Shown here: positions 34,140-44,749 of the stretch, piece after piece | How positions within the stretch are numbered: position 1 is the stretch's first letter | How the letters are laid out: each line of letters begins with the position of its first letter | From: Thermococcus sp. MAR1 | GTDB lineage: Archaea > Methanobacteriota_B > Thermococci > Thermococcales > Thermococcaceae | Reading direction: 5' to 3' | Assembly (NCBI RefSeq): GCF_012027305.1 | Contig: NZ_SNUF01000001.1 | Coordinates: forward strand, 1,240,001-1,304,000 | DNA: 64,000 nt | Program-made: the position numbers and the translations under genes | The notes under the pieces: generated by a model | What the model saw: the letters and a program-made list of their open reading frames with translations, nothing else | Databases searched by the model: none | Told to the model about the DNA's origin: nothing

Positions 34140-35519
34140 ATGGAGCTCCTCGACGAGGCAAGGAAGCTTTCGATATATACCGCCTACAACACGAACGTTG
34201 ATGCGATAACCTTTCTGACCGGCGAAACTGTGCAGAGGCTCATAGACGAGCTGGGGGCTGAAACCGTCAGGAAAAGGATGGAAGATTATCCTAGGGAGAT
34301 AAACGAGCCCCTCGACTTCGTCGCAAGGCTGGTTCACGCCCTCAAGACCGGAAAGCCCATGGCGGTGCCCCTGGTTAATGAGGAGCTCCACACCTGGTTC
34401 GATTCTCACTTTAAATATGACATCGAGAGGATGGGCGGTCAGGCGGGGATCATAGCGAACCTCCTGGCCAACCTCGACTTCAACAGGGTAATCGTCTACA
34501 CCCCCCACCTGGCCAGAAAGCAGGCCGAGATGTTCGTGGATAAGCCCAACCTCCTCTATCCAGTCATCGAGGACGGCAGGTTGGCCTTCAAACATCCCCG
34601 CGAGGCCTACAGGGAGGGCGACCCGCTAAAGGTGAACCGCATCTTTGAATTCCGTGCCGGAACGACTTTCAGGCTAGGGGACGAGACCATACAGGTTCCC
34701 TTCTCTGGCAGGTTCATCGTCTCGGCGAGATTCGAGAGCATAAGGATATACACCGAGCCCGAGCTTAAACCGTTCCTGCCAGAGATCGGCCTTCAGGTTG
34801 ATGGGGCCATTCTCTCAGGCTACCAGGGGATAAAGCTCCGCTATTCCGATGGAAAAGATGCCAACCACTACCTAAAGGAGGCCAAAAAGGACATACTCCT
34901 GCTCAAGCGTGAGAAGGACGTGAAGGTTCACCTCGAGTTCGCCTCAATACAGAACCGCGAGCTCAGGAAGAAGGTGATCTACAACCTCTTTCCCCTGGTG
35001 GAGAGCGTGGGGATGGACGAGGCGGAGATAGCCCACGTCCTCAACGCCCTCGGCTACTCCAAGCTCGCGGAGAGGATATTCACTTACAACCGCATAGAGG
35101 ACACAGTTCTGGGCGGAAAAATCCTCGTTGACGAGATGAACCTGGAGGTGCTCCAGATACACACGATTTACTACATCATGTACATCACCCACTCGGACAA
35201 CCCGCTGAGCGAGGACGAGCTGAGGAGCAGCCTTGAGCTCGCAACAACCCTGGCCGCGGCGAGGGCTTCCCTCGGGGACATAAGGAGTCCTGAAGACGTA
35301 AAGGTCGGTATGAAGGTTCCGTACAACGAGTATGGAGAGTTCGTGAAGCTCCGCTTCGAGGAGGCGAAGAGGCGCTTGAGAACCAGGGAGTATAAGGTCG
35401 TGATTATTCCCACAAGGCTCGTCAAAAAACCTGTTTCGACGGTCGGCCTGGGCGATACAATCTCGGCCGGGGCCTTCACAAGCTATCTGGCAATGCTGGG
35501 GGAGAAGGGGGAGCTCTAA
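34140..35519 (+). CDS. pfkC: ADP-dependent phosphofructokinase
   Basis: Phosphorylates fructose 6-phosphate with ADP as donor, the modified Embden-Meyerhof step of Thermococcales. The 459-residue ribokinase-fold enzyme carries LSIYTAYNTNVDAI at the N-terminus, RMGGQAGIIANLLA, SGRFIVSARFESI and the C-terminal GLGDTISAGAF with the catalytic aspartate. It agrees with my memory of the P. horikoshii PFK rather than ADP-glucokinase, especially around residues 160-200. The ATG at 34140 has GAGGGTGATACAA upstream. The ribosome binding site is part of the candidate Tgr site. Confidence 0.95.
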   Translation: MELLDEARKLSIYTAYNTNVDAITFLTGETVQRLIDELGAETVRKRMEDYPREINEPLDFVARLVHALKTGKPMAVPLVNEELHTWFDSHFKYDIERMGGQAGIIANLLANLDFNRVIVYTPHLARKQAEMFVDKPNLLYPVIEDGRLAFKHPREAYREGDPLKVNRIFEFRAGTTFRLGDETIQVPFSGRFIVSARFESIRIYTEPELKPFLPEIGLQVDGAILSGYQGIKLRYSDGKDANHYLKEAKKDILLLKREKDVKVHLEFASIQNRELRKKVIYNLFPLVESVGMDEAEIAHVLNALGYSKLAERIFTYNRIEDTVLGGKILVDEMNLEVLQIHTIYYIMYITHSDNPLSEDELRSSLELATTLAAARASLGDIRSPEDVKVGMKVPYNEYGEFVKLRFEEAKRRLRTREYKVVIIPTRLVKKPVSTVGLGDTISAGAFTSYLAMLGEKGEL

Positions 35520-35529
35520 CCCATATTAC

Positions 35530-35541
35530 ACTGTGGACAGT
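35530..35541. promoter_or_regulatory. Operator copy 1, ACTGT-GG-ACAGT
   Basis: This dyad (CACTGT-GG-ACAGTG when extended to 35529-35542) lies just upstream of the TATA box (CCTTTAAATACC, about 35544-35555) of the secreted-protein gene. A second copy is 38 bp further on. Confidence 0.6.
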
Positions 35542-35567
35542 GACCTTTAAATACCATAACAGAGTAT

Positions 35568-35579
35568 ACTGTTAACAGT
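35568..35579. promoter_or_regulatory. Operator copy 2, ACTGT-TA-ACAGT
   Basis: A perfect palindrome of the same ACTGT-NN-ACAGT type, downstream of the TATA box at the expected transcript start and 6 nt before the ATG at 35586. The pair brackets the promoter, centre to centre 38 bp. Confidence 0.6.
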
Positions 35580-35585
35580 GGTACT

Positions 35586-36770
35586 ATGAAAAAGAAAGTG
35601 CTTGCTATTCTGGTAGTCGGTTTAGTTTTTGGATTTTTCGTAAGAGCAAGCATTAATGAGCCTCCAGCAATAATGGCCATTGAGATCCAAAACTCAACAG
35701 AAGCAAAGATTTTTGCCAAGGCGCTGTATCCAGAGGGATTCAGGGAGATTAAACCCACTGCCGTAAGGGGAGAGACTTTGTACTTTGACCTTTCCGGACT
35801 GAGGAAAGCATGGGATGACAACATCAAAAAACACGGCTACGGTGCCGAGCCCTTTATCGTACTTACGATTGTGAAGGATGGCAAAGTCGCTGTTCAGGGA
35901 ATTTCACTTAAGGGAGAGGGCCGATACCAAAAAATAACGGTCTATCCAGAGTACAAACCCCTGAAAACTACCAAAGAGGTCTCCTCGGAAACCATTTCCG
36001 ATGGGAACGTCCAGCCAATGGACAACTACTGGCAGATACTGGAGGAATATCACGAAGAAACAATACCAGTGGTCGTTGCGGAGATAATCAACGCAGACTA
36101 CAGCTGGGGCCAGATAACGTACAGCTACACGGCCAACGCACACGTTGGGTTTGGAGTTTACGCATTTCTAACCAGCGAATGGTCACATATTGGAACTCAT
36201 TACACCTACAATGTGAATGGCGGGGGTTTATCCCATGCAGCTTTTGACCGCGGCCAAGACGTTTACATCTGGATGGACTTTATTTATAGGTACGAAAGGT
36301 GGAAAATCCACATTGACGGGCAAGACTTTTACGAGGAGTACGTCTTCGTGAAGAGCTTTGACCCAAACTCACTTTCATGGGCTTATTACAGGCCCTCAAA
36401 CGTAAGACCGGCACCCATAAACTCGTGGGTCTTTGAGGTAAGAAATCTTTCAGAGACATACACACGTCCTTACTACCAGTTCTCCCTCGAAAATCTTAGT
36501 TCTGATGCATTTTCGATAGACGCTTTGGGTTTTATCTCAATCCTGTCCTCCGCTGGAATAATCTCCCCGCTGGCCGCAACGGCCGCAAACAGTGCAAACA
36601 TGTTTATCGACGTAAATTATGAATACAGCAACATACAAGCATTTGTTTGCACTCTGGACTTATATGGAGAAACCGGAACATATCACAGGGTTTGGAGAGG
36701 ACAATCGGAAACAACGGTGAACAACATAAACACAGTACCCGTTGTTGGGTTCTACATTTCCCAGGGATGA
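35586..36770 (+). CDS. Secreted protein of unknown function
   Basis: A 394-residue protein with a signal peptide (MKKKVLAILVVGLVFGFFVRA) and no recognised domain. The mature part is rich in aromatic and polar residues (YSYTANAHVGFGVYAFLTSE; HIGTHYTYNVNGGG), suggesting a beta-rich extracellular fold; a short hydrophobic stretch rich in alanine lies near residue 320. The base composition is visibly richer in A and T than neighbours, which hints at transfer. It has no CGP-CTERM signal. The mRNA would have almost no leader, and its promoter is bracketed by two operators. Confidence 0.78.
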   Translation: MKKKVLAILVVGLVFGFFVRASINEPPAIMAIEIQNSTEAKIFAKALYPEGFREIKPTAVRGETLYFDLSGLRKAWDDNIKKHGYGAEPFIVLTIVKDGKVAVQGISLKGEGRYQKITVYPEYKPLKTTKEVSSETISDGNVQPMDNYWQILEEYHEETIPVVVAEIINADYSWGQITYSYTANAHVGFGVYAFLTSEWSHIGTHYTYNVNGGGLSHAAFDRGQDVYIWMDFIYRYERWKIHIDGQDFYEEYVFVKSFDPNSLSWAYYRPSNVRPAPINSWVFEVRNLSETYTRPYYQFSLENLSSDAFSIDALGFISILSSAGIISPLAATAANSANMFIDVNYEYSNIQAFVCTLDLYGETGTYHRVWRGQSETTVNNINTVPVVGFYISQG

Positions 36771-36930
36771 TTCCTACATTTCAGCATTTCTTTCGACATT
36801 TTTACACCCATTGCAAATCTCGCTGGTTTGATGCATGTGATATGCAAAACTGTATACTTACCCCTGATCCCTGAGATAGTATGGCATGCCAAATGCTTTT
36901 AAAGTTTGGTCCAGCACAACGTACCATTTT

Positions 36931-37773
36931 CTACTCCATCAGCCCCTCTATCAGCCTCGCCTTCTCCTGAGCCTTTCTGAGGTGCTCAACGGTAACCTTG
37001 GTGTAAATCTGCGTCGTCGAGAGGTTCGAGTGGCCGAGGAGCTCCTGAATGGCCCTTATGTCAACGCCGTTTTCGAGCATGTGAGTCGCGAAGCTGTGGC
37101 GGAGCATGTGTGGCGTGACCCTGATGCCGGCCTTCTGCCCGTATTTCCTGAGGAGATACCAGACGGTCTTGGGTGATATCCTGTCCTTTTCCCTGCGCCC
37201 CTCCTCGACGATAAGGTACTCACTGTCGTCATCGCGGCTCTCAATGTAGGACTTGATCTCCTCCAGAAGGAATCCTGGAATAGGCACGACACGGTCCTTG
37301 GCACCCTTGCCGCCTCGCACAACTATCAGCGAGCGCTCGAAGTCAACATCCGATTTTTTGAGGTTACACAGCTCGCTTACCCTAAGGCCCGCCCCGTAGA
37401 GCAGGAGAAATATCAGCCTGTCGCGCCTTCTCGTCGGGGGTATTACCGAGAGCAGCTTTCTGACTTCCTCGCGGGTTAGGGCCTTCGGCAGACTCCTGGG
37501 GACCTTTGGGGGCTTAAGCTTCTCTGCTTCCTCTTCAGCACCCTCAAAACGGAAGTAGGAGCGCAAAGCTTGGACGACCAAGTTTAAGCTTTTGTTGGAG
37601 TAGCCTTCCTTTCTAAGCCTCGCGAGAAAACGGAGGGCGGAGCGGGAGTTAAGCTTTCCGCCCCACTTAAGGTAGCGCCTCACGTAGTATGAGTACATCC
37701 TAATCGTGTTGGGGCTCTTCCCCTCAAGGTCAAGGTACGTCTCATATTCTTCCAGGGTCTCATTGAGGTCCAT
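36931..37773 (-). CDS. xerA: Tyrosine recombinase XerA
   Basis: A 280-residue integrase-family recombinase that resolves chromosome dimers at dif in archaea. The N-terminal SAM-like domain (residues 1-85) is followed by the catalytic domain with Arg131 (GAGLRVSEL), Lys156, His222 and Arg225 (PHMLRHSF), His248 (LLGHSNLST) and nucleophile Tyr257 (TQIYTKV). All catalytic residues are present. I saw no convincing dif near the gene. The ATG overlaps the stop region of the TOPRIM gene (TGATATG), so the two are cotranscribed. A phage or integrated-element integrase is less likely given the single-copy XerA-like length. Confidence 0.93.
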   Translation of the reverse strand: MDLNETLEEYETYLDLEGKSPNTIRMYSYYVRRYLKWGGKLNSRSALRFLARLRKEGYSNKSLNLVVQALRSYFRFEGAEEEAEKLKPPKVPRSLPKALTREEVRKLLSVIPPTRRRDRLIFLLLYGAGLRVSELCNLKKSDVDFERSLIVVRGGKGAKDRVVPIPGFLLEEIKSYIESRDDDSEYLIVEEGRREKDRISPKTVWYLLRKYGQKAGIRVTPHMLRHSFATHMLENGVDIRAIQELLGHSNLSTTQIYTKVTVEHLRKAQEKARLIEGLME

Positions 37774-37774
37774 A

Positions 37775-38671
37775 TCACAGCCCCTTCAGGAGTCCCTCGA
37801 TGTCGTCGGGCTTTACCTCGGCGTTCTCAACGACCTCCGGCTCGCTTCGCTCGGACTCCTGGGGCTTCGGCGGTTCTTCCACCGGAGGCCTGGGAGGCTT
37901 GGGAGACTCCTCCTTTATGCTTAGGCTAAGGTAAACCGTCCTGAGAAGTTCATCCACGAGAGCCTTGTCCTCGGCAAAGATGTAGCCCTGCCCGACTATC
38001 ACCTTACCCGCAAGCCCGAGTTTCTCGACGGCCTTTCCGATGTACGCCTCGTCCGGGACCGGCTCGGCGGGGAAGAGGGACCTCCATGCCTCGTCAACGC
38101 GGTAAATGTTCTTGGCACTCTCTAAGAGGGCCTTAAGTCCTTCGTTCTCCTCCTTGAGCCTCGCGTTCTCCTCCTTCAGCTCTTCAAAGGCCTTTGTGAC
38201 CGCCTCGTACTCATCCCTGAGCTTTCTGTACTCCTCACCAAGGCCGTCGTAGCGGCCCTTGAGGTCGAGAAGCTGGTTCCTGAGCGCCATATACTCCGGG
38301 AGTATCTGGAGGCTCTTGAGGCCCGCTCTGACGAGGGTGTTCTTGAGCTCCTTTCTGACGAGCTCAACGTCAACGTGCTCCAGATCGTGGCCGAGGGGGA
38401 GCTTCATCCTTTCAACATGCCCTACCATCTCCCCCAGCTCGCTGAAGAGCCTCTCGGCCAAGTCCCGTCCGACCCGGTCGGCGTCGGTCGCTATGATGAG
38501 GAGGTCCGCCCCGGCAGCTGCGCTCTTCGCTATCTCAACATTCGTCGTTGGGATTATCGAGGATATCGTTATGTTGTACTCGCTTCCCAAAGCGAGACCC
38601 TGAAGGGCTTTGCTTACGACCTCCACGTCGCTCGCACCTTCAACTAGGATTCTAACATCGACTATGGCCAT
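37775..38671 (-). CDS. TOPRIM-domain protein with coiled coil
   Basis: A 298-residue protein. The N-terminal 100 residues form a TOPRIM-type fold with the glutamate in ILVEGASD and the DxD in ATDADRVG. A long coiled coil follows (about 120-190, [19 protein letters not shown]), then a mixed region and a proline-rich, acidic tail ([18 protein letters not shown]). TOPRIM occurs in primases, topoisomerases and OLD nucleases; this combination is not one I know well. ATG at 38671 follows GAGGTGATAAAA. Its operon with xerA suggests a DNA-processing or chromosome-segregation role. Confidence 0.8.
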   Translation of the reverse strand: MAIVDVRILVEGASDVEVVSKALQGLALGSEYNITISSIIPTTNVEIAKSAAAGADLLIIATDADRVGRDLAERLFSELGEMVGHVERMKLPLGHDLEHVDVELVRKELKNTLVRAGLKSLQILPEYMALRNQLLDLKGRYDGLGEEYRKLRDEYEAVTKAFEELKEENARLKEENEGLKALLESAKNIYRVDEAWRSLFPAEPVPDEAYIGKAVEKLGLAGKVIVGQGYIFAEDKALVDELLRTVYLSLSIKEESPKPPRPPVEEPPKPQESERSEPEVVENAEVKPDDIEGLLKGL

Positions 38672-38713
38672 TTTTATCACCTCAACCTCTCTGTAGTTTT
38701 TGTAATCACATGC

Positions 38714-39433
38714 TTAAAAATCCTCCCCAAGTTCAATCTCTAAGTTCGGCCTCTCAAGAACGACCCTTCCATCCCGCAGGAGGGAGATGCTGAGCGCATG
38801 GATTTCAACGCCCGCCCCCTCTGCCTCTTTAAGGAGCCTCGCTATCTTCGGGTCGCCCCTCTCGAAGGGCCTGAACTTCCTAACGCCGGGCATCGCACCT
38901 ATGAAGAAAATCATGGCCCTCTTTCCGGCTTTTGAAAGCTCTATAAGCTCCCTGATGTGTTTCTGTCCCCTGACGCTCGGACAGTCCGGATACATCGCGT
39001 ACTCCCCTTTTTCACCCCCGCGCAGGACAGCGCTCTTCATCTCGGCGTAGACCTCGCCATGGGGGCATTCGAAGAGGTAATCGAGGCGCGATTTACCAAG
39101 AGGTATTTCCTTCCGTTTTATCCGACAGTTCCTCAGCCACGGAACCAGACCGAGCTCCAAAGCCCGCTCGAAGGCTTTGGCCTGGGTTCTGGTGTCTATT
39201 ATAGCACCTTTTCCCTCCAAGTCCTCGAAGGCAACCAGAACGAAGTCCGTCTTTCCACCGGACTTGGGCCTGCAGAAGGCCTTCCTGCCAGGAACCATGA
39301 ACTCCTCCAAGCGACCGGTGTTGGTCACCAGGGCTCTCCTCTCCTGGCCCTCAACCTCGACCAGTGCCACGAAGCGGTTGAGCCTTTTGAGGAAGGTGCA
39401 GGGGACGACTTTGAGTTTGAGCAGAGTCGTCAT
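38714..39433 (-). CDS. sfsA: SfsA-family DNA/RNA nuclease
   Basis: A 239-residue protein of the SfsA family, first named for sugar fermentation stimulation in E. coli. It has an N-terminal OB-like part with the pattern TNTGRLEEFMVPGRKAF and a PD-(D/E)XK nuclease core with SRLDYLFECPHGEVYAEMKS. Homologues have been described as nucleases. The start is either the ATG at 39433 or the GTG two codons upstream. It diverges from the next gene across a TATA-containing gap. Confidence 0.92.
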   Translation of the reverse strand: MTTLLKLKVVPCTFLKRLNRFVALVEVEGQERRALVTNTGRLEEFMVPGRKAFCRPKSGGKTDFVLVAFEDLEGKGAIIDTRTQAKAFERALELGLVPWLRNCRIKRKEIPLGKSRLDYLFECPHGEVYAEMKSAVLRGGEKGEYAMYPDCPSVRGQKHIRELIELSKAGKRAMIFFIGAMPGVRKFRPFERGDPKIARLLKEAEGAGVEIHALSISLLRDGRVVLERPNLEIELGEDF

Positions 39434-39500
39434 TTTCACTCCCAGAGATTCTCCATGGGAGGACTTTTAACGATAGCGCCGTATCGGACACGGTGGGAAC

Positions 39501-40097
39501 ATGCTCCCAGAGGAGTTCATCAGATACGCTTTTGAGGAAAGGGTGGAGGGGATAAAGCGCCTCCTGAACGGAAAGTTTGGCCCGGAAGTCCTGATAAGCT
39601 TCACACGGCACAACGCGGCGATAATCACCTGCGGGCCGGCAGGGACGAACGGTTCCATTAAAGGCGTGGGCTTCATACACAGGGAGGAACTTCTCGCTGA
39701 GACAATCGAAAAGATGAAGGAGGAACTCAGAAGGCCTTACAACCCACTAAACGCAGGCAGGTTTCTCCTGGAGGAAATCTACGTGAAAGAAAGAATAGAC
39801 TTCACAAAACTGGTGTCCCTCGAGCTCGCCAGAAAGCACACCTGGAAAAACCTAACCGAGGGAAGGAAAGAGGCAACGGTGCTCTTCTTTACCCCACCGA
39901 GCACATCCTACGAGGTCAGATGCGACGTGGAGATACACGAAGATGGCCCCGTGTGGGAGTACGCCAACGCCCTCCATGACATCTTCCACCGGCCAAAAAA
40001 GCCAAGGGACTGGAGCAGGACCCCGGCGTACCTCTTCAAGATCCGGGAGATATACGATAACGGCGAGGACAAAATGGGGGTTAGGATTTACCCCTGA
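39501..40097 (+). CDS. Conserved hypothetical protein
   Basis: A 198-residue soluble protein I do not recognise for certain. It contains ITCGPAGTNGSIKGVGF near residue 45, a helical middle and a C-terminal block (EATVLFFTPPSTSYEVRCDV; ALHDIFHRPKKPRDWSRTP) that faintly recalls split-barrel FMN-binding proteins. A TATA-like ACTTTTAACG lies about 35 nt upstream. It diverges from sfsA and shows normal codon use. Confidence 0.7.
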   Translation: MLPEEFIRYAFEERVEGIKRLLNGKFGPEVLISFTRHNAAIITCGPAGTNGSIKGVGFIHREELLAETIEKMKEELRRPYNPLNAGRFLLEEIYVKERIDFTKLVSLELARKHTWKNLTEGRKEATVLFFTPPSTSYEVRCDVEIHEDGPVWEYANALHDIFHRPKKPRDWSRTPAYLFKIREIYDNGEDKMGVRIYP

Positions 40098-40144
40098 GGC
40101 AACAGTGTGAATCCCACCTAAAACCTTAAATATCTCAGACATAA

Positions 40145-41576
<1,432 letters not shown>

Positions 41577-41625
41577 ACCGCTCACCTGGGGAAAAGTTAA
41601 AAGCGAGCCGTTAAAACTCTTTCCC

Positions 41626-43545
41626 ATGAGCGAAAGCGGAACACCGGAGTACTTTCCCTACGAAGAACTCAGGCCCCATCAGCGAGAGTTCATAGAGCTC
41701 GTCTCAGAGGCCGTTAAAAACGGAGAAAACGCTATAATCGAAGCCCCTACCGGCTTTGGAAAGACCGTGAGCGTTTTAGCCGGAATCCTGCCTTACGCCA
41801 AGGAGATGGGTTACAAGGTTCTCTATCTGGCCAGAACCCACAGGCAGATGGACAGAGTCATTGAGGAGCTGAAGGCAATAAACAAGAAGGACCCCGTCTC
41901 TGGAGTCGAGCTGAGGAGCAGGAAGGACCTCTGCCTTCACACATACCTCACCCAGTTCACGAGCGACGCCTACACCGCCATGGTCGTCTGCAAGAACCTC
42001 AAGAAGCTCGGCAAATGTGAGTTCTACGAGAACGAAAAGAAGAAAAAGACGGAGTTCGACGAGCTAGTGAAGTTCTTCCTGAGCGAGCCGAGTCATCCGG
42101 CCGAGATTCTGAGCTACGCGGAAACCTTAGAGCTGTGCCCCTACGATCTGACCAAGAGGATAGCGGAGAGGGCAGACGTCATAGTGGCCAGCTACCTCTA
42201 CCTCCTCAGCCCAACCATTCGGGAGAACTTCATAAGCTCCCTCGACGTTGACTACTCAGACCTGATAGTGGTTTTTGATGAGGCCCACAACCTGCCTGAC
42301 CAAGCCATCTCAGCCTTGAGCGACCGGATAAGCATACATACGGTAAACAGGGCGATAAAAGAGGCCGACGAGTACAACGAGCACGAGATAGCCAACTTCC
42401 TCAGCATTTTCGGCCGCGGATTGGAGATGCTCTACGACGAGAAGCTCAAGGACAGGGACGTGCATGAAACCCCCATCCAGCCGGAGCTGGTCTTCGCGCA
42501 CGTCGTTGATATCCTGAGCCTCGACACCCGTGGCCTCGTCAGGATTCTCAACGACATGGTCGCCGTTGGCGACGCCATAAGGGAGGACAGGATAGAGAAG
42601 GGCAAGCCGCCGCGCTCTTACATCGGCAGGATAGGCGAGTTCCTCCTCTTCTGGATCTCGCTCATTGGACGGGAGGACTACCTATTCCTCATGAGTAGGG
42701 ACAAAGGGCTGAGCCTTGAGCTGGTTGCTTTAGATCCATCGAAAGCTCTGGGCTTCATCAGAAACGTCCAGAGTGCGGTTTTCATGTCCGGAACCCTCAC
42801 CCCGATGGAGGCGTTCCGCGACGTCATGGGAATCGAAAACGCCCGAATGAAGAAGTTCCCGAGGATGGTAAAGAGAGAGAACGCACAGGTTTTAGTGGCT
42901 AAAGACGTATCGACGAGGGGTGATGAGCGCTCGCTCCAGGTTTACAGGCGCATGGTGGACTACATCGTCGAGGCGGCCAGACTCATACCGAAGAACGTCG
43001 GAGTCTTCACTGCTTCCTACGAGGTTCTCCAGGGCCTTCTCTCGGCGAACCTTCAAGTCAGGCTTGAGGAAACGGGAAAGGCGATATTCATTGAGAAGCA
43101 GGGCGCCAGCTCAGCAGAGAACGATGCGATGATAGCGAGCTTCAAGGCCCACGCCAGGGGGAAGGGAGCGGTGCTCCTCGGAGTCATGGGTGGAAGAAAC
43201 AGCGAGGGGCAGGACTACAGCGGCGATGAGATGAACGGTGTGATCCTCGTTGGAATACCCTATGCGAGGCCGACGCCGAGGGTTCAGGCCCAGATAAGGT
43301 ACTTCGAGGGGAAATTCCCCGGAAAGGGCCGATACTACGGCTATTACCTGCCGGCCCACAGGAAGCTGGTTCAAGCTGCCGGAAGGGTTCACCGCTCAGC
43401 CGAGGAAAAGGGGTCAATCATAGTCCTCGACTACCGCCTCCTCTGGAGCTCGATAAAGAAGGACCTGCCGGACTGGATGAAGGAATCTTTAAGGCCGGTT
43501 GATTTACCAAGGATGAGGCTGTATTTGAGGAGGTTCTGGGGTTAG
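41626..43545 (+). CDS. xpd: XPD/Rad3-type DNA helicase with 4Fe-4S cluster
   Basis: A 639-residue 5'-3' DNA helicase of superfamily 2. Walker A is APTGFGKT (40-47); the iron-sulfur cysteines Cys103, Cys122, Cys131 and Cys171 are all present in the expected domain; the DEAH box is at 218-221. The Arch domain and second RecA domain follow with SGTLTPMEAF and the motif VI block QAAGRVHRS. It acts in DNA repair or R-loop and damage sensing. The ATG at 41626 lies about 27 nt after a TATA (AAAAGTTAAAAG), indicating a leaderless mRNA. Confidence 0.95.
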   Translation: MSESGTPEYFPYEELRPHQREFIELVSEAVKNGENAIIEAPTGFGKTVSVLAGILPYAKEMGYKVLYLARTHRQMDRVIEELKAINKKDPVSGVELRSRKDLCLHTYLTQFTSDAYTAMVVCKNLKKLGKCEFYENEKKKKTEFDELVKFFLSEPSHPAEILSYAETLELCPYDLTKRIAERADVIVASYLYLLSPTIRENFISSLDVDYSDLIVVFDEAHNLPDQAISALSDRISIHTVNRAIKEADEYNEHEIANFLSIFGRGLEMLYDEKLKDRDVHETPIQPELVFAHVVDILSLDTRGLVRILNDMVAVGDAIREDRIEKGKPPRSYIGRIGEFLLFWISLIGREDYLFLMSRDKGLSLELVALDPSKALGFIRNVQSAVFMSGTLTPMEAFRDVMGIENARMKKFPRMVKRENAQVLVAKDVSTRGDERSLQVYRRMVDYIVEAARLIPKNVGVFTASYEVLQGLLSANLQVRLEETGKAIFIEKQGASSAENDAMIASFKAHARGKGAVLLGVMGGRNSEGQDYSGDEMNGVILVGIPYARPTPRVQAQIRYFEGKFPGKGRYYGYYLPAHRKLVQAAGRVHRSAEEKGSIIVLDYRLLWSSIKKDLPDWMKESLRPVDLPRMRLYLRRFWG

Positions 43546-43547
43546 AC

Positions 43548-43613
43548 ATGCCGATAAACTACACACTGGAGGAGATAATGAAGGAGATAACGTTAATTCT
43601 GGATTCTTCTTAG
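43548..43613 (+). other. 21-codon ORF, possible gene remnant
   Basis: Just 2 nt after the XPD stop an ATG opens a 21-residue frame (MPINYTLEEIMKEITLILDS). Its amphipathic sequence looks like the beginning of a real protein rather than random DNA, but no ribosome binding site is seen and it ends at the ATPase gene. It may be a leftover of a deleted gene. Confidence 0.25.
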
Positions 43614-44717
43614 CTACGCCCTAATTCTCAAGGCCGCTTCCTGATAAAAGCCATATTTGAACCGGTAGATGCTCACCACCTTACTCTTGGATTCCTTTTC
43701 AACTATCCCCATTTCCAGAAGGGTCTCGAGCGTGTTAACGACGCTGACTTCCGTCAATCCAGACAGCCTTGCAAGTGACGATGGCCTGGAAACACCCTCA
43801 CCCATGGCGTTTAAGAGCGCTATCACTTTTCTTTGATACTCCCTTTGTGGGCGCAACCCGACAAAACTCTTGAGTTCACTCATGGCTCTCTTAACGGCTT
43901 CTTCATGGGCGTTTTTAAGGGCCCTTCCGTGAGTCAGCCCATCAATCCTCCCCCTGCCGTAAGATGAGAGGTAACCCGGAAAACCACCCAGTTTAATAGA
44001 CGCCTCCCGAAGCTCGTCAATGGAAAAATCCACGTTTCCCGCCGCGAGGAGGCCTCTTTTTAAGAACTCAATCCCAGTTTGAACGTCCCAAGGCTCAACG
44101 TCCACCCTTACCGGAGCACGTCCATAGAGATAATCGTCGTATTCGGGATTCAGAAGCTTCTTGAAGAGCCCCATGGCGGAGCCCGTGAAGATTATTATGG
44201 GTCTTTTCTCCGCCAGAACGTTATGAAGCCTCCACAGTGCAGCGAGGAGCTTGTTTCTTTCCGTCCGCATGTCCTGAACCTCATCCCATACCAGCAGGCT
44301 TCCCTCGGGAAGAGCCCTCATGACTTCATCAAAGAGGGCCGCGGGATTCTTGGGGGCTATGGAGATGTTTTCCTCCCTTTCGAGAACCGCTTCGAAGAAC
44401 TTAATACCCAAAGAGACCCTCCTGAGCTTGAGTTTATCCTCGTGCACTAAATTCATTACGTCCAGCCCGAACCTCTCCACGAATTCGGTAAAGTTGTGAA
44501 TGCCAGCAAAGTTTGAATAAACCGCGGGGTTACCCGTTGTGGAAGAATAGTGGGTTGCGAACGCCCTCGCGAGGCTGGTCTTCCCAACGGCCCTTGGCCC
44601 TATGATCGCCACCCACCGTTTCTTTTCGAGGACAAGCTGATGCAACTGGGAAACTTCCCTCTCCCTGCCATACAACTCCTCAACTTTAATTATCGGGGTT
44701 TCTGGAAAGGGTTTCAT
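43614..44717 (-). CDS. Archaeal ATPase_2 family protein with winged helix
   Basis: A 367-residue STAND-like AAA ATPase of the archaeal ATPase family (PF01637 type). The N-terminal YGREREVSQL is followed by Walker A GPRAVGKT, Walker B SLLVWDEVQD and IIFTGSAMGL as sensor 1. The C-terminal 90 residues form a winged helix (PSSLARLSGLTEVSVVNTLETL) that probably binds DNA. These proteins are common, variable accessory genes in Thermococcales; substrates are unknown. The ATG at 44717 has GGTGGATGGT upstream. A dyad lies between TATA and start. Confidence 0.87.
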   Translation of the reverse strand: MKPFPETPIIKVEELYGREREVSQLHQLVLEKKRWVAIIGPRAVGKTSLARAFATHYSSTTGNPAVYSNFAGIHNFTEFVERFGLDVMNLVHEDKLKLRRVSLGIKFFEAVLEREENISIAPKNPAALFDEVMRALPEGSLLVWDEVQDMRTERNKLLAALWRLHNVLAEKRPIIIFTGSAMGLFKKLLNPEYDDYLYGRAPVRVDVEPWDVQTGIEFLKRGLLAAGNVDFSIDELREASIKLGGFPGYLSSYGRGRIDGLTHGRALKNAHEEAVKRAMSELKSFVGLRPQREYQRKVIALLNAMGEGVSRPSSLARLSGLTEVSVVNTLETLLEMGIVEKESKSKVVSIYRFKYGFYQEAALRIRA

Positions 44718-44729
44718 ACCATCCACCAC

Positions 44730-44749
44730 ATTTTTTAAGATTAAAAAAT
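44730..44749. promoter_or_regulatory. 9-bp inverted repeat in the ATPase promoter
   Basis: ATTTTTTAA-GA-TTAAAAAAT is a perfect dyad located between a TATA-like element (CTTAAATAAC on minus, about 44753-44763) and the ATPase start. It could be an operator, but its A/T bias also allows a chance origin. Confidence 0.4.

Noticed and set aside
36771-36930. Possible dif or att site near xerA (TGCAT-GTGAT-ATGCA at 36832-36846, TGGCATGCCA at 36882-36891)
   Set aside because: Neither matches the 28-bp dif pattern I know from Pyrococcus, and short palindromes of this size are expected by chance in AT-rich gaps.
35586-37773. Integrated element carrying the AT-rich secreted gene and the recombinase
   Set aside because: The recombinase has the length and residues of the housekeeping XerA, is cotranscribed with a chromosomal-type gene, and no direct repeats or tRNA target flank the region.
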